From Myxococcota bacterium (GTDB taxonomy: Bacteria > Myxococcota_A > UBA9160 > SMWR01), in assembly GCA_039030075.1 (NCBI GenBank), contig JBCCEW010000018.1, forward strand, positions 1 to 64,000: a stretch of 64,000 nucleotides of DNA, given 5' to 3'. The position numbers and the translations under genes were made by a program. Below are positions 49,993-58,324 of this stretch, one piece after another (positions within the stretch are counted from its first letter, which is position 1; each line of letters begins with the position of its first letter). The notes under the pieces are model-generated. The model searched no databases, had not been told where the DNA came from, and was given only the letters and a program-made list of their open reading frames with translations.

Positions 49993-50844
49993 TCACCTCT
50001 GGCCGGAGATCTCGCGCCCCACCTCGTCATAGGAACGGATGAGGGTGCGCTCCCCGTTCGCATCGACTGCGTATACCTCGCGCAGCACGCCCTCGATGTA
50101 GACCTCCTCGCGCTCCAAGGGTCCCTCGTTCGGATGAAAACGCGAGGACACTGGGACTCCGAACTCGAAGGTCGTGGTGAGATCCCGCGCCCCGTTGTGG
50201 TCCGCGTCGAATGAAGCCTCTGATAGGTTGCCGGCCTGGAACGACATCCATCCATCGGCGTCGCCGTCGAAATCGTCGTCGATTTCGCTCCGCGTGACCG
50301 AGCCACCCCGATAGAAGTCCCATCGATCCGGCTTCCCGTCGAAGTTTCGATCCGTGCGCGAGTACACGGGCTCCGTGCCCTGGTAGACGTGCCACTGATC
50401 GACCTGACCATCCTGATTCCGATCCAGCTCGAGAGTGTCGGTGCGGACGCCCGCGTGGTGGTTCGCTTCGAAGGTCCGGGACGCGCCGATGGCGAATCCC
50501 AGCGCTCCGCCCAACAGCAGCAAGACGAGCGCTTCGACCCAGAAGGATCGGAGGAGGCGCGGCCGTGGCCTATTCAAGTCACGAACTCGCTCCTGCGCAG
50601 CGCTCGTATCGCCCGGGGCGTCTTCGGGCGCCTCCTCGGGTTGCGACAGGATCTCGCTCGCGCGTTCCGCATCATCTCCGGAAACGGAGAGATAAACCCC
50701 GTCGGCTTGGAGCTGCGGATACGCTCCACCCACGTCGTCCGTCGAGACACGGGCTTCGATTCCCCAAGACTCGAGCCTCGCGCGGGCGATCTCGGCCTCG
50801 GCTCGCGAGGAGAACTCGGCGATCCGAACGTCTCGTTCACTCAC
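49993..50844 (-). CDS. DUF2007-type protein with membrane anchor and EF-hand-like repeats
   Basis: 283 aa from GTG 50844. Residues 1-75 are a DUF2007-like (putative signal-transducing) domain: EFSSRAEAEIARARLESWGIEARV. One membrane helix follows (ALVLLLLGGALGFAIGA), then calcium-type repeats outside: DRNQDGQVDQWHVYQG, DRNFDGKPDRWDFYRGG, DDDFDGDADGWMSFQ, DADHNGARDLTTTF. The acidic loops probably bind Ca2+. Confidence 0.75.
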   Translation of the reverse strand: MSERDVRIAEFSSRAEAEIARARLESWGIEARVSTDDVGGAYPQLQADGVYLSVSGDDAERASEILSQPEEAPEDAPGDTSAAQERVRDLNRPRPRLLRSFWVEALVLLLLGGALGFAIGASRTFEANHHAGVRTDTLELDRNQDGQVDQWHVYQGTEPVYSRTDRNFDGKPDRWDFYRGGSVTRSEIDDDFDGDADGWMSFQAGNLSEASFDADHNGARDLTTTFEFGVPVSSRFHPNEGPLEREEVYIEGVLREVYAVDANGERTLIRSYDEVGREISGQR

Positions 50845-50870
50845 GGTGTTTCCTGCTTCGCCGCCGCCTG

Positions 50871-51548
50871 CTAGGCGACAGGTCCTCGAGGCGCGTGGCC
50901 AAGGAGTGGGCTCTGGAGCTCGGTGACGCTGCGGACGAGTGATACGGCGACGAGGGCTGCCGCGAGGTCGACGGCGTCGACGGCCACGGTGGCCCAGGTC
51001 GCGTATACCGTTTCCTGCGCAGACGATGCCCGCACGCCCGCCCGAGCCACCGCGTTTCCGAGGAGGCTCGTACCGAGGAAGAAGCCCCACCAGAGGTTCA
51101 CGCGATCGACGGGACGAGCGACACCCACCACCCGTGACGGTTCCCGCTCCCAGGCGTTGCTCGTGATGCTCCAGACCTCTCGCATCAGTTGATGCGGACG
51201 AATCAGGTTCAGAAACGGGATGATGAAGCCCCAGATCGTCCAACGCGTGTGGTGGGTGGGGGGCTCGTCGGACAACGAGCTCAGGTTCCCGTGAACGAGG
51301 TAGAACCAGCGGATGAAGAAGATCGCTGCCACGATGAGTGCGACCAACTGCGCCAGCCCGATGACCGCGTATGCCATCTCCGATGGGACGAACTCCAGCT
51401 CTTCGACCACGGCGTTCGGGTCGAGCGATTGGAGGTACGCCGCGTAGACGAGTCCGGCAGGGACCGCAGCGGCATCCGACAACGCAACACTCCAGAGTCC
51501 CACCTTCGCCGCCAGCGAACGCCGGTCCAGCTGCTCAGGAGCGGACAC
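50871..51548 (-). CDS. DUF4328 membrane protein
   Basis: 225 aa from GTG 51548, four to five helices. IFFIRWFYLVHGNLSSL, RWTIWGFIIPFLNLIRPHQLMREVW, NLWWGFFLGTSL are the DUF4328 signatures. 26 bases upstream of the DUF2007-type gene; same transcript. Confidence 0.8.
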   Translation of the reverse strand: MSAPEQLDRRSLAAKVGLWSVALSDAAAVPAGLVYAAYLQSLDPNAVVEELEFVPSEMAYAVIGLAQLVALIVAAIFFIRWFYLVHGNLSSLSDEPPTHHTRWTIWGFIIPFLNLIRPHQLMREVWSITSNAWEREPSRVVGVARPVDRVNLWWGFFLGTSLLGNAVARAGVRASSAQETVYATWATVAVDAVDLAAALVAVSLVRSVTELQSPLLGHAPRGPVA

Positions 51549-51599
51549 GAGGTCTGCTCCTGCTGCTCGACGGATCCGGCGCTCCGCTGTCTGCTGTCA

Positions 51600-51932
51600 T
51601 CAGAAGCCTTCCTGCCACCGAGTCGGGGGCGGTGCCGGGCGGAACTTCCGGGGAAGCTCCGAGAAACGCCGGGTGCAGCAGCACGTCGTCCTCGTTCGCT
51701 GGAGCCGAACCTTTTCCGAGCGATCCTTGAAGCGCAGGACCACGGGCCCGGGGAACTCGGGTTCGCCCCGCAGCCACCCTCGGTACGGAGAGCCGCTGCG
51801 CATGAACTCGAAGGTCCCCGCGTTTCGACGCACGACATGGCCGCTCTCGACGGTGACGCAGGCTGCCATCGCGGGGAGCGACAGAAGAAGCGCCATCAGG
51901 AAGGAGAAGACGGGGGCCATCGGCTTTCGCAT
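51600..51932 (-). CDS. small secreted protein
   Basis: 110 aa from ATG 51932. Signal peptide VFSFLMALLLSLPAMAA. Mature part FEFMRSGSPYRGWLRGEPEFPGPVVLRFKD and a three-Cys run (TTCCCTRRF). Family not recognised. Confidence 0.55.
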   Translation of the reverse strand: MRKPMAPVFSFLMALLLSLPAMAACVTVESGHVVRRNAGTFEFMRSGSPYRGWLRGEPEFPGPVVLRFKDRSEKVRLQRTRTTCCCTRRFSELPRKFRPAPPPTRWQEGF

Positions 51933-51939
51933 GCGTTCG

Positions 51940-52020
51940 CCCAATGGATCTGCTGCTCGGCTGCCGTGGGCAGCGTGCCACCGGGGGCCGAGCGCACTTC
52001 TTCAGTATGCCAGACGCTGG
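51940..52020 (-). repeat. array element, long form (copy 23)
   Basis: GTCTGGCATACTGAAG (hexamer 52009-52004), GTGCGCTCGGCCCCC...GGCACGCTGCCC...GGCAGCCGAGCAGCAGATCCATTGGGC end directly before ATG 51932. Confidence 0.6.
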
Positions 52021-52059
52021 CAACGAAACGCGCGCCTTACCGGTCGGCCGCAACGACCT

Positions 52060-52272
52060 TCACACAGCGGTGAGTCGGCGTCGTTGGCGTGCGAGCAGCC
52101 ACCGCGAGACCCCCCGGATGGTCACCAGACCAAGAACGGAACACGCGAACCAGGCCGCGATGAGCACGGCGCCGGAAGCGGGTTCCTGACGAGCAGTCTC
52201 TACGACGAAGGGCAGGGCGACGTAGGAGAGCAGCACCCAGGAGAGGACCAGCGGAGCCAGCCAGCGCCTCAT
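52060..52272 (-). CDS. two-helix membrane protein
   Basis: 70 aa from ATG 52272. LAPLVLSWVLLSYVALPFVV and GAVLIAAWFACSVLGLVTI. Overlaps the upstream gene by 4 nt (ATGA). Function unknown. Confidence 0.5.
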   Translation of the reverse strand: MRRWLAPLVLSWVLLSYVALPFVVETARQEPASGAVLIAAWFACSVLGLVTIRGVSRWLLARQRRRLTAV

Positions 52273-52493
52273 CGGTCGAGCTTGGGCCCGGGTGCGGGGC
52301 TGCTCCCACCGATCAGGTACCACCATGTCCGGATCGATGCGGCGCTCGCGCACGAGAGTGCCACGACCTGAACGGCTCCTTCGCCGTGAACTCCATGCGG
52401 GAGGACGGCCGTCCCCAAACCGTAGATTGCCCACAACAACACGACGAAAACGATGGACGATCCGGCGACGATCCCGACGTCTCGCATCTCCAC
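52269..52493 (-). CDS. two-helix membrane protein
   Basis: 74 aa from GTG 52493. VGIVAGSSIVFVVLLWAIYGL and GAVQVVALSCASAASIR. Coupled to 52060-52272 and 3 bases after the cupin gene; three-gene operon. Confidence 0.5.
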   Translation of the reverse strand: MEMRDVGIVAGSSIVFVVLLWAIYGLGTAVLPHGVHGEGAVQVVALSCASAASIRTWWYLIGGSSPAPGPKLDR

Positions 52494-52496
52494 GCC

Positions 52497-52838
52497 CTAC
52501 TGGCCGGACGGTCCGCCGGACGCAAAGAACACCAGCAGCGTGATGTCTTCGGAGATCTCGAAGAACGAGTGCTCCGAGCTGGCCTTCACATAGAGAATCG
52601 TGCCCGGCGTGACGGCGCGATCCACACCGTCCACCCGCGCGCGGCCGCGTCCCTTGACTACGTAGTAGACCTCATCCTCGTCATGGGGTGCCTGAAGGTC
52701 GCTGGCGCCGGCGGGGAGGAAGTAGATGCCGCAGCTGAGGTTCGGCACCCGGAGGAACTCGTGATACGGGCGGTCTGACTTCTCGCGTTCCGCGATCTCA
52801 CTCGCGAGATCGAATGCTCTCCAGAGATCATCTGCCAC
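52497..52838 (-). CDS. cupin protein
   Basis: 113 aa from GTG 52838. GIYFLPAGASDLQAPHDEDEVYYVVKGRGRARVDG carries metal ligands H-x-(E/D)-E and the glycine turn; ILYVKASSEHSFFEIS supplies the last His. Small mono-cupin, substrate unknown. Confidence 0.83.
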   Translation of the reverse strand: MADDLWRAFDLASEIAEREKSDRPYHEFLRVPNLSCGIYFLPAGASDLQAPHDEDEVYYVVKGRGRARVDGVDRAVTPGTILYVKASSEHSFFEISEDITLLVFFASGGPSGQ

Positions 52839-52854
52839 GGCAACGCTCCCTTGA

Positions 52855-52920
52855 TGCGCCGGCCGCCGGATCAAGCCGCGTCGGCGCGAGTCCACGTCTC
52901 CAGTATGCCAGAAGCCGCAA
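52855..52920 (-). repeat. array element, partly conserved (copy 24)
   Basis: GCTTCTGGCATACTGG (hexamer 52907-52902), CGACGCGGCTTGATCCGGCGGCCGGCGC end; dyad collapsed. Confidence 0.45.
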
Positions 52921-52946
52921 GCGGAGCGGCGGGCGGCAAGCTCCGG

Positions 52947-53095
52947 CTAGTCCGCGCGCGCGCCTGCAACGCGTAGTCGCGAACGGCCATTCCGCCGAGG
53001 CGATGGAAACCGAGGGGTTCGTAGAAGGCGCGCGGGTCCGGGTCGCAGTGCAGGCTGATCGAGTAGAGGCGGCCGAGGTCGCCGCGAGTTCTATC
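52947..53095 (-). pseudogene. GNAT C-terminal remnant
   Basis: Minus-strand codons read RLYSISLHCDPDPRAFYEPL followed by GFHRLGGMAVRDYALQARA and a TAG at 52947. The F-Y-E-x-L-G-F-x-R-L-G-G block is the end of a GNAT protein. The acetyl-CoA-binding half is gone. Confidence 0.55.
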
Positions 53096-53109
53096 GGTTC
53101 GCAGAGGCG

Positions 53110-53484
53110 GCGAACGGTCCCCCGCCTCTCACGACCTTGCACAGACCGGGAGACGCCACGAAATCGAGCTCGCCATCTCCGAGGCCAAAGCGCTGCACGT
53201 ACTTGGCCCACCAATCGGAGGAGACGGCGGCGCGGAAACTCGATTCCGACTCCTATACGGCGATCGTGTAGAGCGAGACCCTGTCCCGAAGGAGCGAACG
53301 CCGGCCAAGCCGACGTAGTCCCCCTGGATGTCCGGAAGGCGCGGGTTGAAGAAGTGCCAGACTACGTCTTCGCGAAAGACGCCCGACGTTCCGGCGAAAT
53401 CGGCCGGCTCGAAGCGATTCAGTAGAGCGATGTTCGGGTCTCGTGGGCCACGAGTGCTCTCGCGCGATGAGCGAATCGGGTCGA
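53110..53484 (-). pseudogene. decayed gene fragments (SnoaL/NTF2-like and unknown)
   Basis: Between 53287 and 53436 the minus strand reads FEPADFAGTSGVFREDVVWH and PDIQGDYVGLAGVRSF, an NTF2/SnoaL-like pattern, then loses frame. A separate piece, SDWWAKYVQRFGLGDGELDF, lies at about 53130-53230 in another frame. No intact ORF with coding character covers this ~375 bp, and no promoter motif is present. Confidence 0.5.
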
Positions 53485-54114
53485 CTAGAACTCGATCGAT
53501 TGCACCAGCTCACCGAGTTCGCGGTCCAGCCGATCCAGAGAAGCCATCGAGGAGGTGCCGGTGACGATGAGCGTGACGCTGCGGGACTTCTGGATGTGAT
53601 ACTGCATCATCTTGGTACTCGGAACGGCCCCGTCGGCCTGGATGTACAGGGCCTGTGCATCTGCCAGGGGGCGGAGTTCGCATGCCGAGACCTCGACGGG
53701 CCTTCCGAACATCTTGCCGAGTTCGGTCGACAAGTGCAGGCAGATCTCGGCGAGCTGGCTCTCGTTCTGTGGGACACGACTCGCCGATTTCTGCACGCTG
53801 ACGTTGTCGCGGAATCCGAACCCGTCATCGTAGTCGGGGTAGTAGAACTCGACGGCCCCGGCCTCGATCTGAGCGCGGACCGCCGAGAGCACGTTCTGAT
53901 CGACGGCCTGCAAGTCGTCCCCAGCAAAGGCTCCCGCGAAGAGATCCGGGTTCTCGCTGACCTGCTTGCCATCGAGGATCAGCCAGGACTCGGGTACCGC
54001 GATCGCAAAGCCCATCGCACTCGAGTGCTTGCCGTCGACCCTCGGACCTTCGGATGAATCGACACATGCGAAGAACAGCAGCCCGATCACGAAGATTCGC
54101 CAGTTCACCGTCAC
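53485..54114 (-). CDS. lipoprotein, unknown function
   Basis: 209 aa from GTG 54114. Signal peptide RIFVIGLLFFACVDS with lipobox FFAC. Mature domain AMGFAIAVPESWLILDGKQV, CLHLSTELGKMFGRPVEVS and C-terminal SVTLIVTGTSSMASLDRLDRELGELVQSIEF resemble PsbP/DUF1795-type folds. Outer-membrane anchored. Confidence 0.65.
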   Translation of the reverse strand: MTVNWRIFVIGLLFFACVDSSEGPRVDGKHSSAMGFAIAVPESWLILDGKQVSENPDLFAGAFAGDDLQAVDQNVLSAVRAQIEAGAVEFYYPDYDDGFGFRDNVSVQKSASRVPQNESQLAEICLHLSTELGKMFGRPVEVSACELRPLADAQALYIQADGAVPSTKMMQYHIQKSRSVTLIVTGTSSMASLDRLDRELGELVQSIEF

Positions 54115-54124
54115 CCCTCACCAC

Positions 54125-54205
54125 CTCGCGGTTAGCGATCAGCGACTCGGGCATCGTGCCGCCATCGGCTGAGCGCGCGGGCTCAGTATGCCAGAGCCGC
54201 ATGGG
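54125..54205 (-). repeat. array element, long form (copy 25)
   Basis: GGCTCTGGCATACTGAG (hexamer 54190-54185), GCGCTCAGCCGATGGCGGCACGATGCC...GAGTCGCTGATCGC, CTAACCGCG end. Confidence 0.6.
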
Positions 54206-54239
54206 AGGCGCGTCGCTAGCGGTCGCCTGCGAAGCCTGG

Positions 54240-54710
54240 CTAGGCAGCGAGCGACTTCCAGTAGATGACCTTGTCGTCTCCCGGAGCGTAGTAGTCGCGG
54301 ATTCGAGCCTCGGCGGTGTAGCCAAGCGAATCGTAGAACGTGCGTGTTCGCTCGAACGGCGGGGTTCCCGACGTCTCGATCAGTAGGATCCGGGCACCCG
54401 CCGCCGCGGTCGCAGCCTCGACGTGCTCCACGAGCGCTGCTCCGTGGCCCGTGCCGCGCTGGTCGGGAAGCACCGCCAGCATGTAGAGGTTCCAGACGCC
54501 GACGCCGAAGGCTTCCGGCGCGAAATAAGCAACGCCCGTGGGATCTCCAGCGTCGTGGACCACCCACCTGTGATCGTCGCCCAGACTTCCCGCGAGGTAC
54601 GCCGCGAGGGTCTGGCGCACCTCCTCCAGCTCGTCCGCGTCGAAGAGCCCGCTCGTTTCCGCGATCGACATGACCGTGGATGTATCGCCATTCGTCACCG
54701 GACGAATCAT
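54240..54710 (-). CDS. GNAT acetyltransferase
   Basis: 156 aa. NLYMLAVLPDQRGTGHGAALVEHVEAATAAAG with loop Q-R-G-T-G-H-G, then ILLIETSGTPPFERTRTFYDSLGY. The RDYYAPGDDKVIYWKSL end is seen in GNATs acting on small amines. ATG 54710. Confidence 0.83.
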   Translation of the reverse strand: MIRPVTNGDTSTVMSIAETSGLFDADELEEVRQTLAAYLAGSLGDDHRWVVHDAGDPTGVAYFAPEAFGVGVWNLYMLAVLPDQRGTGHGAALVEHVEAATAAAGARILLIETSGTPPFERTRTFYDSLGYTAEARIRDYYAPGDDKVIYWKSLAA

Positions 54711-54785
54711 TGGAATCCTCGCTGCGGAACGGGGCGGGGCGTGCGCACCCGGGCCACCATTTCGCGAGGGGCTGGGGCCGGCGGA

Positions 54786-54798
54786 GTATGCCAGAACC
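54786..54798 (-). promoter_or_regulatory. array promoter motif, copy 26
   Basis: GGTTCTGGCATACTCC; hexamer 54791-54786; 75 nt before ATG 54710. Dyad not recognisable. Confidence 0.5.
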
Positions 54799-54851
54799 CG
54801 ATTGAGACGACGTCGTTACCGACCAACGCCAACGTCTTGATCGGCACCGGC

Positions 54852-55103
54852 CTATCGTCGTTCCGTTCCGAGCTCGTAGGGTCGCCAAGGGCCAGAGCGG
54901 AGCTCGCTCCTTCGTTGCCCGTAGAACTCCGGGTTGAAGCCATCATGCTGGCGCAGCACCTCGAGTTCCGCGTCGTCGACCGGATCATTGGCTGTGCCGG
55001 CCGGCGCAGGCGCGTCCAGGGAGCAACCCAGAAGCCAAACGAGTGCGGCGCCCAAAGCGAGATCGGTTGCCATGAACGTGTTGCGGCCACCGAAGCGCCG
55101 CAT
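54852..55103 (-). CDS. small lipoprotein
   Basis: 83 aa from ATG 55103 (ATG 55073 possible). Lipobox LLGC within DLALGAALVWLLGCSL. Short acidic mature part ending PEFYGQRRSELRSGPWRPYE. ATG directly follows the TAG of the upstream gene. Confidence 0.55.
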   Translation of the reverse strand: MRRFGGRNTFMATDLALGAALVWLLGCSLDAPAPAGTANDPVDDAELEVLRQHDGFNPEFYGQRRSELRSGPWRPYELGTERR

Positions 55104-55586
55104 CTAGTGCGCCGTTTGCCGTCCGTGGAGGCTGAGATGCGCGAGGACCGAGGGAGGCTGTGCGACGAAGGGGCGGCTGGGAGACCGGCGCTGCCAACGG
55201 ACGACCTCGGGAACTCGATCCGAGGCTCGCGCGACCGGAGGGCGAGGCGGACCGATCATGCAAGAGCCTTCCGCGACCGGCGGGTTGCGGACGACCGACT
55301 CCCACCAGCACGAGGAAAGCAGAAGTAGGAGGAACACGGATCCGAACGACGCGCAGCTGGAGAGGGTGAGCCGGGCGATCGGTCTCCGCCCGAGACGTCG
55401 GCTGCTGAAGACCCGATGCACGCCGAGAAAGAAGGGCCCGAGGATCGGGACGAGCACGAGGGCCGACAGCGCGAATCGCCTTCGGGCCGCTTTGCGCTTC
55501 TGGGAAACGCAGAAGAGCGCCGTCAGCGAGGCCGTGGTCGCGAACCACCAGAACAGGATATGGATCGACTCTGTTTGCAGTTCCAC
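55104..55586 (-). CDS. membrane protein, unknown function
   Basis: 160 aa from GTG 55586, AGGAGG 9 bases upstream. Helices at IHILFWWFATTASLTALFCVS, LSALVLVPILGPFFLGVHRV and FGSVFLLLLLSSCWW; basic loops between. The LVPILGPFFLGVHRVF piece is common in small inner-membrane proteins (PLDc_N-like). Confidence 0.6.
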   Translation of the reverse strand: MELQTESIHILFWWFATTASLTALFCVSQKRKAARRRFALSALVLVPILGPFFLGVHRVFSSRRLGRRPIARLTLSSCASFGSVFLLLLLSSCWWESVVRNPPVAEGSCMIGPPRPPVARASDRVPEVVRWQRRSPSRPFVAQPPSVLAHLSLHGRQTAH

Positions 55587-55638
55587 GGATGTTCTCCTCC
55601 TACCCGTGTGTTTCTCGATGGGGTCTGCCGCCCACGCC

Positions 55639-56034
55639 TCAATGGGCAAGGGAGACGCTCTTGGCGCCGGCCAGCCGCGCTTTGTCGATCACCGTGGCGA
55701 GCACCCCGTTGGAGGAATCGGGGTGTGCCCGAACCACCACCGGAGCCTCGGGCGCCTCGGCCAGCTGAGACTCGAGAAGCGCCCGGACCGAACTCGCTTC
55801 GGTCTGGCGGCCTGCCACGGTGACGAGGTTGGACTCGGTGATCGCAACGAGAATCGCCGAGCTCTCCGACACGCTCTGGGGTCGGTGCGCTGGGTTGCCG
55901 AGATCGAGTCCGTACTCCTTCACGAACGAAGCCGTCACGATGAAGAAGATCAACATGATGAACACGACGTCGAGCATCGGCGTGAGATCGACGTCCGAGT
56001 CGGCCACCTGCTGGCGGTGGGTTCTGGCGGGCAT
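55639..56034 (-). CDS. ExbD/TolR-type protein
   Basis: 131 aa. VDLTPMLDVVFIMLIFFIVTASFV with the conserved Asp in the TM helix, and C-terminal periplasmic domain RAHPDSSNGVLATVIDKARLAG. Works with ExbB-type motor proteins, but no exbB gene is within the window. Confidence 0.88.
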   Translation of the reverse strand: MPARTHRQQVADSDVDLTPMLDVVFIMLIFFIVTASFVKEYGLDLGNPAHRPQSVSESSAILVAITESNLVTVAGRQTEASSVRALLESQLAEAPEAPVVVRAHPDSSNGVLATVIDKARLAGAKSVSLAH

Positions 56035-56118
56035 GGATCGCTCCCTGGCCCGCACCGCCATTTTGAGCGGCCCAGGGGGCAGAGGTCAAGCCCGGCTGCA
56101 GAGCCTGGCCGCGTGCGG

Positions 56119-56718
56119 CTATCGGCTGCCGAACACCACGTTGACGAGCAGCATGACGCCCAGGAAGGAGAGAGCCACCTGGTGGAGCCTGGTGCGCTCG
56201 GAGAAGCTCAGCAGAATCAGCACCGAAGTCAGCGCCAGGGAGACGAGAGACGGCGTCGTCTGCTGCTCGCGCACGAGGAGGTGGGACAAGCCTCCAAGCG
56301 CGGTGTAGGTCGCTGCCGTCCTGAACGCCCAGGGAGACACCGAGAAGTAGTGCTTCTCGAGATCGATCTCGCCTTCGCTGGACAGGGTGGGTGTGAGAAT
56401 GAACGCGGTAGCGGCCGCGAAGATCGATGGCAAGAAGAAGAGGAGGCTCTCGTAGTTGCGCTCGAACTCGAGGTCTCGGTACGCAGAGACGTTGAACCAG
56501 TGGATGATCAGGCTGAAGAAGAGCCAGCCCGTCGCACCCAGGTACAGCGAGGGCCTCCGAACGCGATTGCGAGATTCGACGAGGCGGCCCCAGGACGAGA
56601 GGATCTCGGAAAGCGCAAAGGCGATCAGGATCGAGACGATGACGGTGTTGAGTTCGAAGAGCGAGATCGTTCGGGCTCCGGTAACGGCCTCGTGGGCCCG
56701 GTGTTCAGCTGGTGGCAC
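56119..56718 (-). CDS. multi-helix membrane protein, paralogue of 40187-40750
   Basis: 199 aa from GTG 56718 (start uncertain; the core begins at ISLFELNTVIVSILIAFALS). EILSSWGRLVESR, WFNVSAYRDLEFERNYESLLFFL, HYFSVSPWAFRTAATYTALGG match the paralogue motif for motif. Function unknown. Confidence 0.62.
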   Translation of the reverse strand: MPPAEHRAHEAVTGARTISLFELNTVIVSILIAFALSEILSSWGRLVESRNRVRRPSLYLGATGWLFFSLIIHWFNVSAYRDLEFERNYESLLFFLPSIFAAATAFILTPTLSSEGEIDLEKHYFSVSPWAFRTAATYTALGGLSHLLVREQQTTPSLVSLALTSVLILLSFSERTRLHQVALSFLGVMLLVNVVFGSR

Positions 56719-56760
56719 CGTAGGCTGGGCGGCGCAGTATGCCAGAGGCAGATTCGGACC
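56690..56760 (-). repeat. array element, long form (copy 27, start inside)
   Basis: GGTCCGAATCTGCCTCTGGCATACTG (56757-56736), GCCCAGCCTACGGTGCC...AGCTGAACACC end. The possible GTG 56718 lies inside the dyad. Confidence 0.6.
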
Positions 56761-56782
56761 GCGCTACTCCATGGTCAGCCGT

Positions 56783-57070
56783 CTACTTCCAGGAGAAGCA
56801 CGCGTAGTCGAGGAGGAGTTCGACGGACCGATCGGTCAGGTCGGGATGGGCGTCGCGGATCAGAGGCTCGACCTGCGCGGCGGCCTCCGTCAGCGAACTC
56901 GCACGCGTCCAGATCTCCGAGGGTGAGCAGGCGAAAGCCATCAGATCGTTCACCCGCTCGATGGTCGCGCTGGAGAACTCGGCCTCGACGGTCGCACGAT
57001 GGTCTCGTGTGACCCAGGGGCTCGGCGCCAGCAGGCGGTCGATCGCGGTGTTGACGTCTTCGGTTGACAA
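56783..57070 (-). CDS. hypothetical helical protein
   Basis: 95 aa from TTG 57070. Helical: NTAIDRLLAPSPWVTRDHRA, ERVNDLMAFACSPSEIWTRA, SVELLLDYACFSW. Family not recognised. Confidence 0.5.
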   Translation of the reverse strand: MSTEDVNTAIDRLLAPSPWVTRDHRATVEAEFSSATIERVNDLMAFACSPSEIWTRASSLTEAAAQVEPLIRDAHPDLTDRSVELLLDYACFSWK

Positions 57071-57081
57071 GCGATGCCACT

Positions 57082-57168
57082 GCCCGACAGGTCAGGCACT
57101 CAGCTTCCGGGGCACCGTGCCGCCGTGGGCCGAGCGCCACCCGAGTATGACAGCCGGAGTGGGAGGGT
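57082..57168 (-). repeat. array element, long form (copy 28)
   Basis: GGCTGTCATACTCGG (hexamer 57150-57145), GCGCTCGGCCCACGGCGGCACGGTGCCCC...AAGCTGAGTGCCTGACCTGTCGGGC end (57106-57083). Confidence 0.62.
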
Positions 57169-57217
57169 GTTGCATCCCGTCACCTGCAATACCCCGCTGC
57201 GCAACAGCCGTGAATCC

Positions 57218-57580
57218 CTACGGAGCGCGCTCAACCACGAGGAGCAAGCCCTCTACCGCGACGACCCGCACGGGGTCGCCAGGCGTCATCTGTGCGTCGG
57301 AGCTGCAACGCGCTTTCCAGATCTCTCCGCCCAAGCGGACGCTTCCTCGGGCCTCACCGTCCGTGGAGCTGGGGCCCGGCATCTCGATGACCGTCCCGCG
57401 CTCTCCAATGAGGCCTTCGGGGCCGAGCCCCGTCTTGCGCCTGGGGACGAGCAGGTCGAAGAGCTTCTCCGCGGCGAGCCCCATGAGCTCGGCCATTCCC
57501 ACCCCGGCGATGATCGCCGCCAGCAGGAAGGCGACGAGGATCAGTAACACGATGCCGAGGAACGCGAGAACGAGGTCCAT
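57218..57580 (-). CDS. NfeD-type OB-fold membrane protein
   Basis: 120 aa. One membrane helix pair (LVLAFLGIVLLILVAFLLAAIIAG), then the NfeD C-terminal OB fold: GLIGERGTVIEM, GSVRLGGEIWKARC, GDPVRVVAVEGLLLVVE. NfeD partners with stomatins; no slipin gene is adjacent. Confidence 0.82.
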   Translation of the reverse strand: MDLVLAFLGIVLLILVAFLLAAIIAGVGMAELMGLAAEKLFDLLVPRRKTGLGPEGLIGERGTVIEMPGPSSTDGEARGSVRLGGEIWKARCSSDAQMTPGDPVRVVAVEGLLLVVERAP

Positions 57581-57602
57581 CGAGCGGTCCCGACTCCCTG
57601 CC

Positions 57603-57687
57603 GCCTAGTGGATCAGCGTTCAGCGGCTGGGGCGACTTGCCACCATCGGCTGAGCGCGCCGCCAGTATGCCAGAGACGGGTTCGGAC
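57603..57687 (-). repeat. array element, long form (copy 29)
   Basis: GAGTCCGAACCCGTCTCTGGCATACTGG (57687-57662), GCGCGCTCAGCCGATGGTGGCAAGTCGCCCC...AGCCGCTGAACGCTGATCC, ACTAGGCGGC end. Confidence 0.65.
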
Positions 57688-57693
57688 TCGTTG

Positions 57694-58182
57694 CTACCGG
57701 CTCGCTGGAACACCGGATCTCGTCGCGGGCGTGCCGGGCTCGGGGCCCAGCGAAGAACGCGGAATGCTCTCGCACGCGGCGGCGATCTCTCGCAGCTGGT
57801 CTTCGGAAAGCCGATGCTGCACGCGCTCGAACACCTCTCGCTCCTCGAAGCGAATATGAGAGCGGACGAGGTCTCCGAACCTCGAAAGGGCAGCGCTGCT
57901 TCGCTCGCTGGAGCCGGCTAGTTCACGGATCTCCTGGTGTTCTCGCTCGATCCGCGCCGCCAGTTCGGGCTCGCCAATCGAGACCAGGGCTGGCAAGAGG
58001 TGTTGCTCCTCGATCGAGAAGTGGGGTTCTAGGTGTCCTTGCAGGGTCTCCGTGACCTGGCTCCACATCTGCTCGATGAGTTCTGCGCTCGCAGACTGAG
58101 CGGTCGTTCGACACCGACGCGCGAGGACGAGACCCGTATGGTGATCATCCGAAAGGTCGCGAATCGCGGCAACGCGCTTCAA
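57694..58182 (-). CDS. hemerythrin-domain protein
   Basis: 162 aa from TTG 58182 (GGAGA upstream). Ligands H in LSDDHHTG, H/E in HLEPHFSIEEQHLLP, H in REHQEIREL and RSHIRFEEREVF: the hemerythrin HHE pattern binding a di-iron centre. O2, NO or iron-sensing role; substrate not known. Confidence 0.85.
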   Translation of the reverse strand: MKRVAAIRDLSDDHHTGLVLARRCRTTAQSASAELIEQMWSQVTETLQGHLEPHFSIEEQHLLPALVSIGEPELAARIEREHQEIRELAGSSERSSAALSRFGDLVRSHIRFEEREVFERVQHRLSEDQLREIAAACESIPRSSLGPEPGTPATRSGVPASR

Positions 58183-58324
58183 CCAATCATCTCCATTTCT
58201 CTGGCCGAACGAATCAAGCGGTCGGCTGCTCGCCTCGTTGAACGGGGCGGGTCCTATTCACCGGATGGCTCGCCGTCGAGGCCGGCTTCGACGGCGCGGT
58301 TCTCCCGTCCGCTGTGACACTCGG

